Below the pieces are notes generated by a model. It saw only the letters and a list, made by a program, of their open reading frames with translations, was not told the origin of the DNA and made no database searches. From Streptomyces mutabilis (GTDB lineage: Bacteria; Actinomycetota; Actinomycetes; Streptomycetales; Streptomycetaceae): a DNA stretch of 64,000 bases. Below, in pieces: positions 16,209 through 24,742 of this stretch. Within the stretch, counting starts at the first letter, position 1, and the number at the start of each line of letters is the position of its first letter. The position numbers were made by a program, and so were the translations under genes. Where the stretch lies: NCBI RefSeq assembly GCF_014649815.1, contig NZ_BMTT01000012.1:62001-126000 (forward strand). The letters run 5' to 3'.

Positions 16209-16271
16209 ATGATCCACGTCCTGACCGCCACGTTCCCCGTGTTCGGTCCTCGCGCCGAAGCGGCCGCGTGA
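16209..16271 (+). CDS. 20-codon leader ORF overlapping the amidohydrolase start
   Basis: ATG 16209 follows GGAG at a seven-base spacing and encodes 20 residues (hydrophobic N-terminal half, Ala-rich end). Its TGA overlaps ATG 16271 of the next gene in a TGATG arrangement. The position suggests translational coupling or a leader-peptide control element. It has no recognisable domain and may simply be a short chance frame; the good RBS and exact overlap argue for translation. Confidence 0.4.
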   Translation: MIHVLTATFPVFGPRAEAAA

Positions 16272-17536
16272 TGCCGGCCCAGGAGAGGGCTCCGCGGCCT
16301 CCGGTGCTGCTGCGGGCGGCTCGACTGCTCGACATCACGAAGGGTGAACTCGTCGAGATGGGAGAGCTGTTGGTCGTCGGGGAGCACATCACCGAGGTGG
16401 GGCGGCCCGGCCGGCTTCCCGAGGGCACGGTGGTGCGCGACCTCGGGGACGTCACCCTGATGCCCGGTCTGATGGACATGGAGGTCAACCTCTTCCTCGG
16501 AGGTCCCGATCACCGCAGCCCGTTGATCCCGGTGCAGGAGGACCCGGCCGTGCGCACCCTGCGCGCGGCGGCCAACGCGCGCCGGACCCTGAGGCGCGGC
16601 TACACCACGGTGCGCAACCTCGGCCTGTTCGTGCAGACGGGCGGCGTCCTGCTCGACGTCGCGCTGAAGAAGGCCATCGACCTCGGATGGGTCGAGGGAC
16701 CGCGCGTGGTGCCGGCCGGCCACGCGATCGCCCCGACCGGCGGGCACCTCGACCCGACCATGTTCCAGGCGTTCGCCCCCGGCGTGCTGCCGCTCACCGT
16801 GGAGGAGGGCATCGCCAATGGGGTGGCGGAGGTGCGCAAAGCGGTCCGGTACCAGATCAAGTACGGCGCACGGGTCGTCAAGGTCTGCGCGTCCAACGGG
16901 GTCATGTCGCACACCGGCCCCACCGGTGCCCAGCAGTATTCGGACGAGGAACTGCGTGCCATCGTCGACGAGGCGCACCGGGCGGGCGTGAAGGTCGCCG
17001 CGCACTGCATGGGGGACTCCGCCATCAGGGCCGCGGTCGAGGCAGGCATCGACTGCATCGAGCACGGCTTCCTGGCGAGCGACGCCACCCTGGACCTGAT
17101 GGCGGAGCGCGGTACCTTCCTGGTCGCCACCACCTACCTGACCGAGGGGATGAACACCGAGCACGCCGACCCCGCCCTCAAGGCGAAGGCGGCGGACGTC
17201 TTCCCACGCGCCCGCGAGTCCACGTCCCGCGCGATCGGCCGCGGCGTCAAGGTCGCCCTCGGCACCGACGCCCCCGCCATTCCGCACGGCAAGGGGGCAC
17301 TGGAGATGCGTGCTCTGGTCGACCGGGGCATGCGGCCCCTCCAGGCCCTGCGCGCCGCGACCACGGTCGCCGCCGACCTGATCGACGCGGACGACCGGGG
17401 ACGGCTGGAACCAGGCCTGCTCGCGGACGTCATCGCCGTCCCCGGCGACCCGCTCACGGACGTCTCAGTCACCGGGCGGGTGTCGTTCGTCATGAAGGGC
17501 GGTCAGGTGTACCGCGACGACACGCCGGAGCCCTGA
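16271..17536 (+). CDS. Amidohydrolase-superfamily protein lacking the HxH metal motif
   Basis: A 421-aa protein of the imidazolonepropionase/prolidase-like amidohydrolase group. Expected landmarks are present: GARVVKVCASNGV (the carboxylated-lysine strand), AAHCMG, CIEHGF and ALGTDAP. The strand-1 motif that is normally DxHxH reads D69-M-E71-V-N73, so both metal-binding histidines are replaced. It may use a different metal set or have lost hydrolytic chemistry. GTG 16268 is an alternative start. It is followed by a 211-bp gap with no visible gene and then a GMC oxidoreductase. Confidence 0.8.
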   Translation: MPAQERAPRPPVLLRAARLLDITKGELVEMGELLVVGEHITEVGRPGRLPEGTVVRDLGDVTLMPGLMDMEVNLFLGGPDHRSPLIPVQEDPAVRTLRAAANARRTLRRGYTTVRNLGLFVQTGGVLLDVALKKAIDLGWVEGPRVVPAGHAIAPTGGHLDPTMFQAFAPGVLPLTVEEGIANGVAEVRKAVRYQIKYGARVVKVCASNGVMSHTGPTGAQQYSDEELRAIVDEAHRAGVKVAAHCMGDSAIRAAVEAGIDCIEHGFLASDATLDLMAERGTFLVATTYLTEGMNTEHADPALKAKAADVFPRARESTSRAIGRGVKVALGTDAPAIPHGKGALEMRALVDRGMRPLQALRAATTVAADLIDADDRGRLEPGLLADVIAVPGDPLTDVSVTGRVSFVMKGGQVYRDDTPEP

Positions 17537-17747
17537 CCCCCACGACCACCCGGCCGGCCGAGCCGCGGGGAGCAGGGGGACGCGCGCCGGCCGCGACCCC
17601 GTCCCACGGCGGTGAGGGCGACCGCGGGAAACGCGCCGGTGGCCGGCCGGGCAGCGCGCGTCGCGACCCGCGGACGCGAGTGCTCGCGCGACACCGGTCC
17701 GGTTCCTGCCGGGGTACGCCCGAGCCGCCGAGAAGGAGTCCTACGAG

Positions 17748-19352
17748 ATGTACGACTACGTGATCGCGGGCGCCGGATCGGCGGGATGTGTGCTGGCCGA
17801 CCGGCTCTCACGCGACCCCGGCGTCCGGGTGCTGCTCATCGAGGCCGGCGGTGTCGACCGCCACCCCTACCTGCGCATCCCCAAGGGCGTCGGAAAACTC
17901 TTCGGCGCCCCGACCTACTCCTGGCACTACCGCACCCGGCCCATGCGGCCCGGCGGGAACCCGGACATGTGGGTGCGTGGCAAGGTGCTCGGCGGTTCGA
18001 GCTCCGTCAACGGCATGGTCTACAACCGGGGCACCCGCGCCGACTGGGACGGCCTGGAGGAACTCGGCAACCCCGGATGGGGCTGGGACTCGGTCCTGGC
18101 CGCCTTCCGCGCCATCGAGAACAACGCCCTGGGCGCCTCACCCACCCGGGGCACCGGCGGCCCCCTGCACATCTCCACCGTCCGTGACCCGGACCCGCTG
18201 TGCGACGAGTTCATCGCCACCGGCGAGGCGCTCGGAGCGCGGGCGGTCCCCGACGTCAACGAGTACGACGGTGAGCGGATCGGCTACGCCATGGCCACCA
18301 TCAAGGCCGGCCAGCGCTTCAGCGCCGCCCGCGCCTTCCTCCGTCCCGCACGCTCCCGGCCCAACCTCGTCGTCGCCCCGAACACCACCGCCGCCCGGGT
18401 GCTCTTCGACGGGGACAAGGCGACGGGGATACGCGTGCGCAAGGCCGACGGTACGAGTGAGGACATCCGGGCCCGGCGGGAGGTCGTCCTCAGCCTCGGC
18501 AGCCTGGCCACACCCAGACTGCTCCAGCTGTCCGGCATCGGCCCCGCCGAGACACTGCGGGCCGCAGGCGTCGACGTACGCGTCGACCGCTCACTGGTGG
18601 GGGCACGGCTGCGCGAGCACCGCTGCCTGGCGCTGCGGTTCCGCCTCAACGCACCCCTCGGCGCCAACCGGCAACTGGCCGGTTCCCTCGCCCAGGCACG
18701 CACCGGCGCCGCCTACCTGCTCACCCGCAAGGGACCGCTGGCCCGGCCCGCCTACGACGTGATGGCGTTCCTCAAGTCCCGCCCGGATGCGGCCCGGCCC
18801 GACACCGAGGTGTTGCTGGCGCCCTGGTCGCTGGGCGCGCTGACGCCGGGCAGGCCGGCGGAGGTGGAGCGGGAGCCGGGGGTGTCGGCCTGCGCGATGG
18901 TGCTGCGGCCGACCTCGGAGGGCTCGCTGGCCATCACCTCGGCCGACCCCGACGCCGGCCTCGACATCGATCCCGGGTACTTCTCCACGGCTCACGACCG
19001 GGAGGTCGCCACCGACCTGTTCCGGCGGCTGCGCGACTACTTCGCCACCGATCCCATCGCCTCCCGCATCCAGCGCGAGACCTTCCCCGGTCCGGCCGTC
19101 GCGTCCGATGCGGAGGAGGACGTCGTCCGGTCGGCCCTCGACGGGGGCTATTGCGGCTTCCACGCCATCGGCACCTGCGCCATGGGCTCCGGACCGGAGG
19201 ATGTCACCGATCCCGAACTCCGCGTACGCGGTGTGGACAACCTCCGGGTGGTCGACGCCTCCGTCCTGCCCGTGATGGTGGCGGGCAACCTCAACGGGCC
19301 GGTGATGGCGATGGCCTGGCGGGCGGCGGAGTCCTTCCTCGCGGACAGGTGA
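17748..19352 (+). CDS. GMC-family FAD-dependent oxidoreductase (choline dehydrogenase-like)
   Basis: A 534-aa glucose-methanol-choline oxidoreductase. The N-terminal FAD motif is IAGAGSAGCVLADRLS, and the GMC signature 1 GKVLGGSSSVNGMVYNRG is complete. The active-site His lies in GFHAIGTCAMG and the Asn in NLNGPVMAM near the C-terminus. The family oxidises primary or secondary alcohols to aldehydes, ketones or acids. GAGAAGGAG precedes ATG 17748. It likely oxidises an alcohol in the pathway; its electron acceptor (oxygen or a dye/quinone) is not evident. Confidence 0.9.
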   Translation: MYDYVIAGAGSAGCVLADRLSRDPGVRVLLIEAGGVDRHPYLRIPKGVGKLFGAPTYSWHYRTRPMRPGGNPDMWVRGKVLGGSSSVNGMVYNRGTRADWDGLEELGNPGWGWDSVLAAFRAIENNALGASPTRGTGGPLHISTVRDPDPLCDEFIATGEALGARAVPDVNEYDGERIGYAMATIKAGQRFSAARAFLRPARSRPNLVVAPNTTAARVLFDGDKATGIRVRKADGTSEDIRARREVVLSLGSLATPRLLQLSGIGPAETLRAAGVDVRVDRSLVGARLREHRCLALRFRLNAPLGANRQLAGSLAQARTGAAYLLTRKGPLARPAYDVMAFLKSRPDAARPDTEVLLAPWSLGALTPGRPAEVEREPGVSACAMVLRPTSEGSLAITSADPDAGLDIDPGYFSTAHDREVATDLFRRLRDYFATDPIASRIQRETFPGPAVASDAEEDVVRSALDGGYCGFHAIGTCAMGSGPEDVTDPELRVRGVDNLRVVDASVLPVMVAGNLNGPVMAMAWRAAESFLADR

Positions 19353-19355
19353 GGA

Positions 19356-19383
19356 CCGGCGGGGGCGAGCGGGCCCCCGCCGG
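19356..19383. terminator. Bidirectional terminator between GMC gene and hydrolase gene
   Basis: CCGGCGGGGGC, six-base loop, GCCCCCGCCGG: a perfect 11-bp stem in the 48-bp gap between two convergent genes. No T-run, as usual in high-GC actinobacteria. Confidence 0.7.
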
Positions 19384-19400
19384 CCGCTCTCGCCGTCGCC

Positions 19401-20135
19401 TCAGACGTCCGAGGAACTGAGCGACACCGACCGGTGCCACGCGTTGAGGAACCCCGCCATGGCACCGAGTTGTCGCAGCCCTTGTGCCGACAGGTCCTCG
19501 TAGACACGCAGGTCCACGGCGACACCGGAGTGCGCGGCCCGGGTGGCGAACGACAGGGTGTCGTCCAGCAGCACCTCGGTGCCCGCCGCGTGGAGCTGTA
19601 CGGGCGGCAGACCGTGCAGGTTGCCGTGGAGCGGGCTGAGCAGGGGGTGGTCGCGCGGGGTGGGCCCCGCGTAGGCCGCCGCCCGCACGGGCAGCGCCTC
19701 GGCGTCCACCGTGCGATCGGCGACCGCGTTGAGGAACAGGCTCGGCGCGTCGAGGGTGAAGTCCAGCACCGGCGACGTCAGCACCGCGCAGGTGGGCAGC
19801 GGTGCGCCCGCGTCCCGCAGCCGTAGCAGCAGACCTGCGGCCAGAGCCCCGCCGAGCCGCTTGCCGGCCACCGCCACCGGCCCCCGGTCATGGCAGTACT
19901 CCCAGGCGGCGTAGACGTCCTCCAGAGCCTGCGGGAAGTGCGGGCGATAGCGTGCGCACACGACCGCCTGGCCGGTGAGTCGCGTCAGTTCCCGGGCGGT
20001 GGGCAAGGCGTCCTGCGGGGTGCCCGCCAATCGGGGATCACCGTGGACGTACAGCACGGTTTGACCGGCGGCAGTGCCCTCCGGCCGGGTCTCGGGGCCG
20101 AACTGACTCTCCTCCACGCGGACTTCACTTGCCAC
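19401..20135 (-). CDS. HSL-type alpha/beta-hydrolase homologue without catalytic serine (probable pseudoenzyme)
   Basis: A 244-aa protein aligned by eye to hormone-sensitive-lipase-type hydrolases. YVHGD replaces the HGGG oxyanion loop, and the nucleophile elbow, normally GDSAGG, reads G91-K-R-L-G-G96, so Ser is Arg93. The acid-region GTEVLLDDT is retained but no catalytic His is evident near LRQLGAMAGF. The fold appears intact, so it is not simply decayed; a binding, scaffolding or non-hydrolytic role is possible. It overlaps the crotonase gene by 11 bases and is last in the reductase-crotonase operon. Confidence 0.72.
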   Translation of the reverse strand: MASEVRVEESQFGPETRPEGTAAGQTVLYVHGDPRLAGTPQDALPTARELTRLTGQAVVCARYRPHFPQALEDVYAAWEYCHDRGPVAVAGKRLGGALAAGLLLRLRDAGAPLPTCAVLTSPVLDFTLDAPSLFLNAVADRTVDAEALPVRAAAYAGPTPRDHPLLSPLHGNLHGLPPVQLHAAGTEVLLDDTLSFATRAAHSGVAVDLRVYEDLSAQGLRQLGAMAGFLNAWHRSVSLSSSDV

Positions 20136-20844
20136 GGGACATCACCTTCTCCGCCGCTTGCCAGTGTTCCTGCGACACCCACAGCCGGGCGAAGGCCGCT
20201 GCGGCCTCCTGCGGCGAGCGGGTGCGTGTGGTCAGACTCTTGACCTCGCGGGCCTGACGCGTCGCGAGAGAGCGCGCCAGGTCGCGCCAATGCCGGTCGA
20301 ACTCCGCGCGCGGCAGCACCAGATCGACCAGGCCCAGGCGCTCCGCCTCCGAGGCGTCCAGCACCCGGCCGGTACCCGCCAGCAGCAGGGCGCGCCCCGG
20401 GCCCACCAGCCGGGCCAGACGCTCGGCCCCGCCCCAGGCGGGAACGATCGCCAGCCGGGTCTGGTTGAAGCCGATACGGGTGTCGTCCGCCGCCACCCGG
20501 ATGTCCGCGGCGACCGCTACCTCCGCCCCACCGCCCAGAGCGTGCCCGTTGAGCGCGGCCATGACCGGGCCGGGGAAGGCGGCGATCCGGTCGCACAACG
20601 CCCGCATCCGCAGCGCCATCCCCGATGCCTCCGACTCCGTACGCAGCCGGGACAACTCCTTGAGGTCTCCGCCGGACACGAAGGCCCGGTCGCCCGCCCC
20701 CGTCACCGCGAGTGCCGACGCCCCCTCGGCCGCGTCCAGCGCCTTCTCCAGTTCGCCCATGGTGTCGAGGTCGAGCGCGTTGCGGGCGTGCGGTCGGTCG
20801 ATCGTGACGACGGCCAGGCCGTCCTGAAACTCCAGCTCAACCAT
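20125..20844 (-). CDS. Enoyl-CoA hydratase/isomerase (crotonase) family protein
   Basis: A 239-aa crotonase. The first oxyanion-hole segment is RAFVSGGDLKEL and the second is GHALGGGAEVAVAADIRVA. The region that usually carries the second catalytic Glu reads VPAWGGAERL, with Trp where PGxGG is common, a pattern seen in some decarboxylase-type crotonases. It may therefore be a hydratase, isomerase or acyl-CoA decarboxylase. Middle gene of a minus operon: reductase, crotonase, degenerate hydrolase. No MaoC-type hydratase is present, so this is the only hydratase candidate in the island. Confidence 0.85.
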   Translation of the reverse strand: MVELEFQDGLAVVTIDRPHARNALDLDTMGELEKALDAAEGASALAVTGAGDRAFVSGGDLKELSRLRTESEASGMALRMRALCDRIAAFPGPVMAALNGHALGGGAEVAVAADIRVAADDTRIGFNQTRLAIVPAWGGAERLARLVGPGRALLLAGTGRVLDASEAERLGLVDLVLPRAEFDRHWRDLARSLATRQAREVKSLTTRTRSPQEAAAAFARLWVSQEHWQAAEKVMSRGK

Positions 20845-20875
20845 GTGCGGCCTTCCGGTCGTCGGGCGGAACGGA

Positions 20876-21889
20876 TCAGTCCTCGTACACCACGGTCACC
20901 TCGGGGGAGGTCGGCTCGGCCTGGCAGGTGAGCACCCATCCCTGGGCCACCTCGTCGGCGTCGAGGGCGTTGTTCACGCGCATCTTGACCTCTCCCGTCG
21001 TCAGCTGTGCCATGCAGGTGGCGCAGTCCCCGGACTCACAGGAGAACGGCGGGGAGAAGCCCGCCCGGCGGGCGGTCTGCAGCAGGGTCTCGCCCTGCCG
21101 CTGCGGGACCGTACGACGCTGCCCGCGCGCACCGACCGTGACGGTGCCGACGTCGGTGACCGGCTCGTCGGCCGCCGTCGGCACCGTCACGGCGGGCTCC
21201 GCCACCGGCGTGAAACGCTCGACGACGATGCGCTCGGACGGCACCCCCGCGCCGGACAGCGTCCGCTCCACCAAATCCATGAAGGGTGTCGGCCCGCACA
21301 CGTAGAAGTCGGTGTCCTGCGGCTCGTCCCCCGTCACGGCGCGGATCTCGTCCTCGGTGACCAGCCCGTCCCGGTCGTCTAGGTGATGCCGTACGTCGAA
21401 GCGCGCGGGGTGCTGGACGACGAGTGTGTCCAGGGCGGTGGAGAAGATCGCGGCCCGGTGGTTCTGATGCGCTGTCAGCAGGCGGATCGGTCGAGTCGTG
21501 GTGGCCAGGGCGCTCTTGACGAGCGAGAACACGGGCGTGATCCCGCTGCCGCCGGCGAAGGCGACGAGCGGACGTCCGACCCTTCCCTCGCGCAGACAGA
21601 AGGAACCGGCGGGCCGGGACACGTGCAGCGTGTCACCCGCCCGGAGTTCCTGGTGCATCCACTGCGAGACGAGACCGCCGGGCACGCGCTTGACGGTCAC
21701 GCACACCTCGCCGTCGGTGTCGGGAGAGCTCGACATCGAGTAGCTGCGCAGAGCCCCGCGGGCCCGGAACGTGAGGAACTGCCCGGCGCGGTAAGGGAAG
21801 GAAACGTCGAGGGCGAAGGTGCGGACGTCCGGTGCCTCTTCGATGACCCGGGTGATCCTCGCTGGATGGAAGCCGTGGTCGCGTGCCAT
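20876..21889 (-). CDS. KshB/PaaE-like ferredoxin reductase (FAD, NAD(P)H, [2Fe-2S])
   Basis: A 337-aa three-domain oxygenase reductase. The FAD-binding RSYSMSSSP lies at about residue 48, the NAD(P)-binding GGSGITPVFS at about 115, and YVCGPTPFM at about 205. A C-terminal plant-type [2Fe-2S] domain carries Cys in FSCESGDCATC and WVLTCQAE. The architecture matches KshB and phenylacetyl-CoA epoxidase reductases. It is the natural electron donor for the Rieske oxygenase at 46992-48278, though 25 kb away. It heads a minus operon and faces an acyl-CoA ligase across an island operator. Confidence 0.92.
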   Translation of the reverse strand: MARDHGFHPARITRVIEEAPDVRTFALDVSFPYRAGQFLTFRARGALRSYSMSSSPDTDGEVCVTVKRVPGGLVSQWMHQELRAGDTLHVSRPAGSFCLREGRVGRPLVAFAGGSGITPVFSLVKSALATTTRPIRLLTAHQNHRAAIFSTALDTLVVQHPARFDVRHHLDDRDGLVTEDEIRAVTGDEPQDTDFYVCGPTPFMDLVERTLSGAGVPSERIVVERFTPVAEPAVTVPTAADEPVTDVGTVTVGARGQRRTVPQRQGETLLQTARRAGFSPPFSCESGDCATCMAQLTTGEVKMRVNNALDADEVAQGWVLTCQAEPTSPEVTVVYED

Positions 21890-21915
21890 GTATGGAACTT
21901 ACCTTCTCTCCGTGG

Positions 21916-21930
21916 GAGAGTGCAATTCTC
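21916..21930. promoter_or_regulatory. Island operator in the reductase/ligase divergent promoter
   Basis: GAGAGTGCAATTCTC, one mismatch from a perfect GAGAA-N5-TTCTC palindrome. It lies 26 bp from the reductase start (minus) and 36 bp from the ligase start (plus), so one bound protein could control both. Confidence 0.75.
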
Positions 21931-21965
21931 ATACACCCATCACGCGTGAGAGAGGTGCCCGAGAC

Positions 21966-23528
21966 ATGTCGACGTTTTCCCCCGCCGCGCTGCGGACCGT
22001 TCCGGCCGAACTGGTCGCCCGCTATGAGGAGTCGGGTTGGTGGACTCGTGAGACCCTCGGGGACCTGCTGGCGAGCGGCTTGACCAAGTCGCGGGGAGTG
22101 GAGTTCCGCGTGCACTCGGACGTCCGGCCGTGGGCCGGGACGTTCGCCGACGTGGAGCTGGTCGCCCGCCGCCTGGCCGAGGGGCTGCGTGAACGCGGAG
22201 TCGGGCCGGGCGACGTGGTGGTCATGCAGCTGCCCAACTGGATGGAGGCCGCCGCCGTCTTCTGGGCCTCGGCCCTCCTCGGTGCCGTGGTGGTCCCCGT
22301 CGTGCACTTCTACGGGCCGAAGGAAGTCGCGTACATACTCGAGGTCACCCGCCCGAAGGCGTTTTTCGCGGCCGAGTGCTTCGGCAGGCAGCGGTTCCGC
22401 CCGGACCTGTGCGCGTCGGTCCCGATCGTCGGCGTGGTGGGCCGCGACTTCGACGAGCTGCTGGCCGAGGAGCCGATGCCCGGCGTGATCCCGGTGGACG
22501 CGGGCGCGCCCGCGCTGATCGCCTTCACCTCCGGCACCACCCGCGATCCCAAGGGCGTCATCCACAGTCATCAGACCCTCGGTTACGAGACGCGGCAGCT
22601 GGCCGCCTCCTATCCGCCCGATCGGGGCCGGCAGTTCACCGTCGCTCCGGTCGGTCACTTCATCGGCATGGTGAACGCCTTCCTCATCCCCGTTCTCGAC
22701 GGAACCCCCGTCAACCTGGGCGACACCTGGAATCCCGGCCAGGCGCTCGCTCTGATCCGCTGCGAGGGGCTGGTCGTCGGGGGAGGGGCGGCTTACTACA
22801 TGACGAGCCTCGTCGACCACCCCGACTGTACGCCGGCGCACATCGCGGGACTCAAGTATGCGGGCCTCGGCGGCGCGGCCGTGCCCTCGGCGGTGACGAC
22901 CCGGCTGGAGACCCTCGGAATCACGGTGTTCCGCGCGTACGGCTCCACCGAGCACCCGTCCGTCACCTGCACCCCGTACGACGGCCCGGCCGGCAAACGT
23001 CTGCACACCGACGGCGTGGCGTTGCCCGGTGTCGAACTGCGCCTGGCCGCGGACGGTGAGATCCTCACCCGCGGTCCCGACCTCTGTCTCGGCTACACCG
23101 ACTCCGGCCTGACCCGTGCGGCGTTCGACGCGGAGGGCTGGTACCGCACCGGTGACATCGGGTCCCTCGACGAGGACGGCTGGCTCTCCGTCACCGACCG
23201 CAAGGCGGACATCATCATCCGGGGAGGGGAGAACATCAGCGCCCTAGAGGTCGAGGAGATACTGCTCGGCCTGCCCGGGGTGTCGGAAGCCGCCGTGGTC
23301 GGCGTGCCCGATCCGCGCCTCGGGGAACGCGCCGCCGCCGTACTGCGCATGCGGTCGGGGTGGCAGGCCCCCGGCCTGGCCGAACTGCGGCTGCACCTCG
23401 AACGGGCCGGCCTGGCACGGCAGAAGTGGCCCGAGCAGATCCATGACGTGGACGACTTCCCGCGTACGCCCAGCGGCAAGGTGAAGAAGTTCGTCCTTCG
23501 CAACCGCATTGCCACTCCCGCTAGATGA
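21966..23528 (+). CDS. AMP-forming acyl-CoA synthetase 1
   Basis: A 520-aa ANL-superfamily adenylating enzyme. The phosphate-binding loop is TSGTTRDPKG, the motif GSTEHPS replaces the usual YGxTE, and YRTGDIG plus DRKADIIIRGGENIS mark the hinge and C-terminal domain. The C-terminal catalytic lysine lies in RTPSGKVKK. It makes acyl-AMP and then acyl-CoA from a carboxylic acid. ATG 21966 is chosen at the natural N-terminus; the open frame upstream crosses the operator. Its stop codon overlaps the next operator (23527-23541). Confidence 0.92.
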   Translation: MSTFSPAALRTVPAELVARYEESGWWTRETLGDLLASGLTKSRGVEFRVHSDVRPWAGTFADVELVARRLAEGLRERGVGPGDVVVMQLPNWMEAAAVFWASALLGAVVVPVVHFYGPKEVAYILEVTRPKAFFAAECFGRQRFRPDLCASVPIVGVVGRDFDELLAEEPMPGVIPVDAGAPALIAFTSGTTRDPKGVIHSHQTLGYETRQLAASYPPDRGRQFTVAPVGHFIGMVNAFLIPVLDGTPVNLGDTWNPGQALALIRCEGLVVGGGAAYYMTSLVDHPDCTPAHIAGLKYAGLGGAAVPSAVTTRLETLGITVFRAYGSTEHPSVTCTPYDGPAGKRLHTDGVALPGVELRLAADGEILTRGPDLCLGYTDSGLTRAAFDAEGWYRTGDIGSLDEDGWLSVTDRKADIIIRGGENISALEVEEILLGLPGVSEAAVVGVPDPRLGERAAAVLRMRSGWQAPGLAELRLHLERAGLARQKWPEQIHDVDDFPRTPSGKVKKFVLRNRIATPAR

Positions 23529-23541
23529 GAATACGATTCTC
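23509..23541 (+). promoter_or_regulatory. Promoter TTGCCA-N17-TACGAT with overlapping island operator
   Basis: -35 TTGCCA (23509-23514) and -10 TACGAT (23532-23537), 17 bp apart. The perfect operator GAGAATACGATTCTC (23527-23541) covers the -10, an ideal repressor position. It gives the amidohydrolase its own promoter inside the end of the ligase gene. Confidence 0.7.
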
Positions 23542-23563
23542 GCAATCGGTGAAGGAGGATCTC

Positions 23564-24742
23564 ATGCCGTCTCGCGAGCTCACGTATCCGCTCTTCGACG
23601 CGGACAACCACCTCTACGAGACCCAGGAGGCACTGACCAAGTACCTTCCGAAGGAGTACGACGGGGCCATCCAGTACGTGAACGTCCGCGGCCGCACCAA
23701 GATCGCGATACGCGGGCAGATCAGCGAGTACATCCCCAACCCGACCTTCGACGTCGTGGCCCGCCCCGGTGCCATGGAGGATTACTTCAAGGTCGGCAAC
23801 CCCGACGGCAAGACCCGCCGGGAGATCTTCGGTGAGCCGATGCGCTCCGTCCCCGCGTTCCGCGAACCGGGCCCGCGCCTGGAACTGATGGACCAGCTCG
23901 GTGTGGACCGCAGCCTGATGTTCCCGACGCTGGCGAGCCTCATCGAGGAACGCATGAAGGACGACCCGGAGCTCATCCACGCGGTCATCCACTCCCTGAA
24001 CCAGTGGCTGCACGAGACGTGGGGCTTCACCTACAGGGACCGCATCTTCACCGTCCCCGTCATCACGCTCCCGGTCGTCGAGAAGGCCATCGAGGAGCTG
24101 AACTGGGTGGTGGAGCGGGGCGCCCGGGCCATCCTGGTCCGGCCTGCCCCCGTTCCCGGCTACGGCGGCACACGGTCCTTCGCCCTGCCGGAGTTCGACC
24201 CCTTCTGGAAGCGGGTCGTCGATACCGGCGTCCTGGTCGCGCTGCACTCCTCCGACTCCGGTTATGCGAACTACGCCAACGACTGGGAGGGCCAGCGGCG
24301 CGAGTTCCTGCCGTTCAAGCCCAACGCCTTCCGCCAGGTCAACGAGTGGCGGCCCATCGAGGACGCGGTCACCTCCCTGATCTGCCACGGGGCGCTCTCC
24401 CGATTCCCCGAGCTGAAGATCGCGGTGATCGAGAACGGTGCCTCGTGGGTGGAGCCGGTACTCAACCGGCTCGCCGACGTGCACAAGAAGATGCCGCACG
24501 AGTTCCAGGAGGACCCGGTCCAGGTCTTCCGGCGCAACATACACATCAGCCCCTTCTGGGAGGAGGACATGGCGCAGCTCGGCGGACTCATCGGCATCGA
24601 GCGCGTCCTGTTCGGCTCCGACTACCCCCACCCGGAGGGCCTCGCCGACCCCGTCACCTATGTCGACCACCTCACCAAGCTCAGCGAGGAGGACAAGGCC
24701 AAGGTGATGGGCGGCAACCTGGCCCGGCTGATCGACGCATGA
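23564..24742 (+). CDS. Amidohydrolase-2 family TIM-barrel protein
   Basis: A 392-aa amidohydrolase_2 (ACMSD-like) protein. The N-terminal metal strand is FDADNHLYE, and the C-terminal FGSDYPHPEG is the family's conserved Asp motif. ICHGALSRFPELKIAVIENGASW marks strands 6-7. Such proteins decarboxylate or hydrolyse ring-derived acids. ATG 23564 follows GAAGGAGG; the frame is open from 23525, but that stretch is the operator. The next ligase gene overlaps its stop (ATGA). A related paralogue is at 41399-42700. Confidence 0.87.
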   Translation: MPSRELTYPLFDADNHLYETQEALTKYLPKEYDGAIQYVNVRGRTKIAIRGQISEYIPNPTFDVVARPGAMEDYFKVGNPDGKTRREIFGEPMRSVPAFREPGPRLELMDQLGVDRSLMFPTLASLIEERMKDDPELIHAVIHSLNQWLHETWGFTYRDRIFTVPVITLPVVEKAIEELNWVVERGARAILVRPAPVPGYGGTRSFALPEFDPFWKRVVDTGVLVALHSSDSGYANYANDWEGQRREFLPFKPNAFRQVNEWRPIEDAVTSLICHGALSRFPELKIAVIENGASWVEPVLNRLADVHKKMPHEFQEDPVQVFRRNIHISPFWEEDMAQLGGLIGIERVLFGSDYPHPEGLADPVTYVDHLTKLSEEDKAKVMGGNLARLIDA

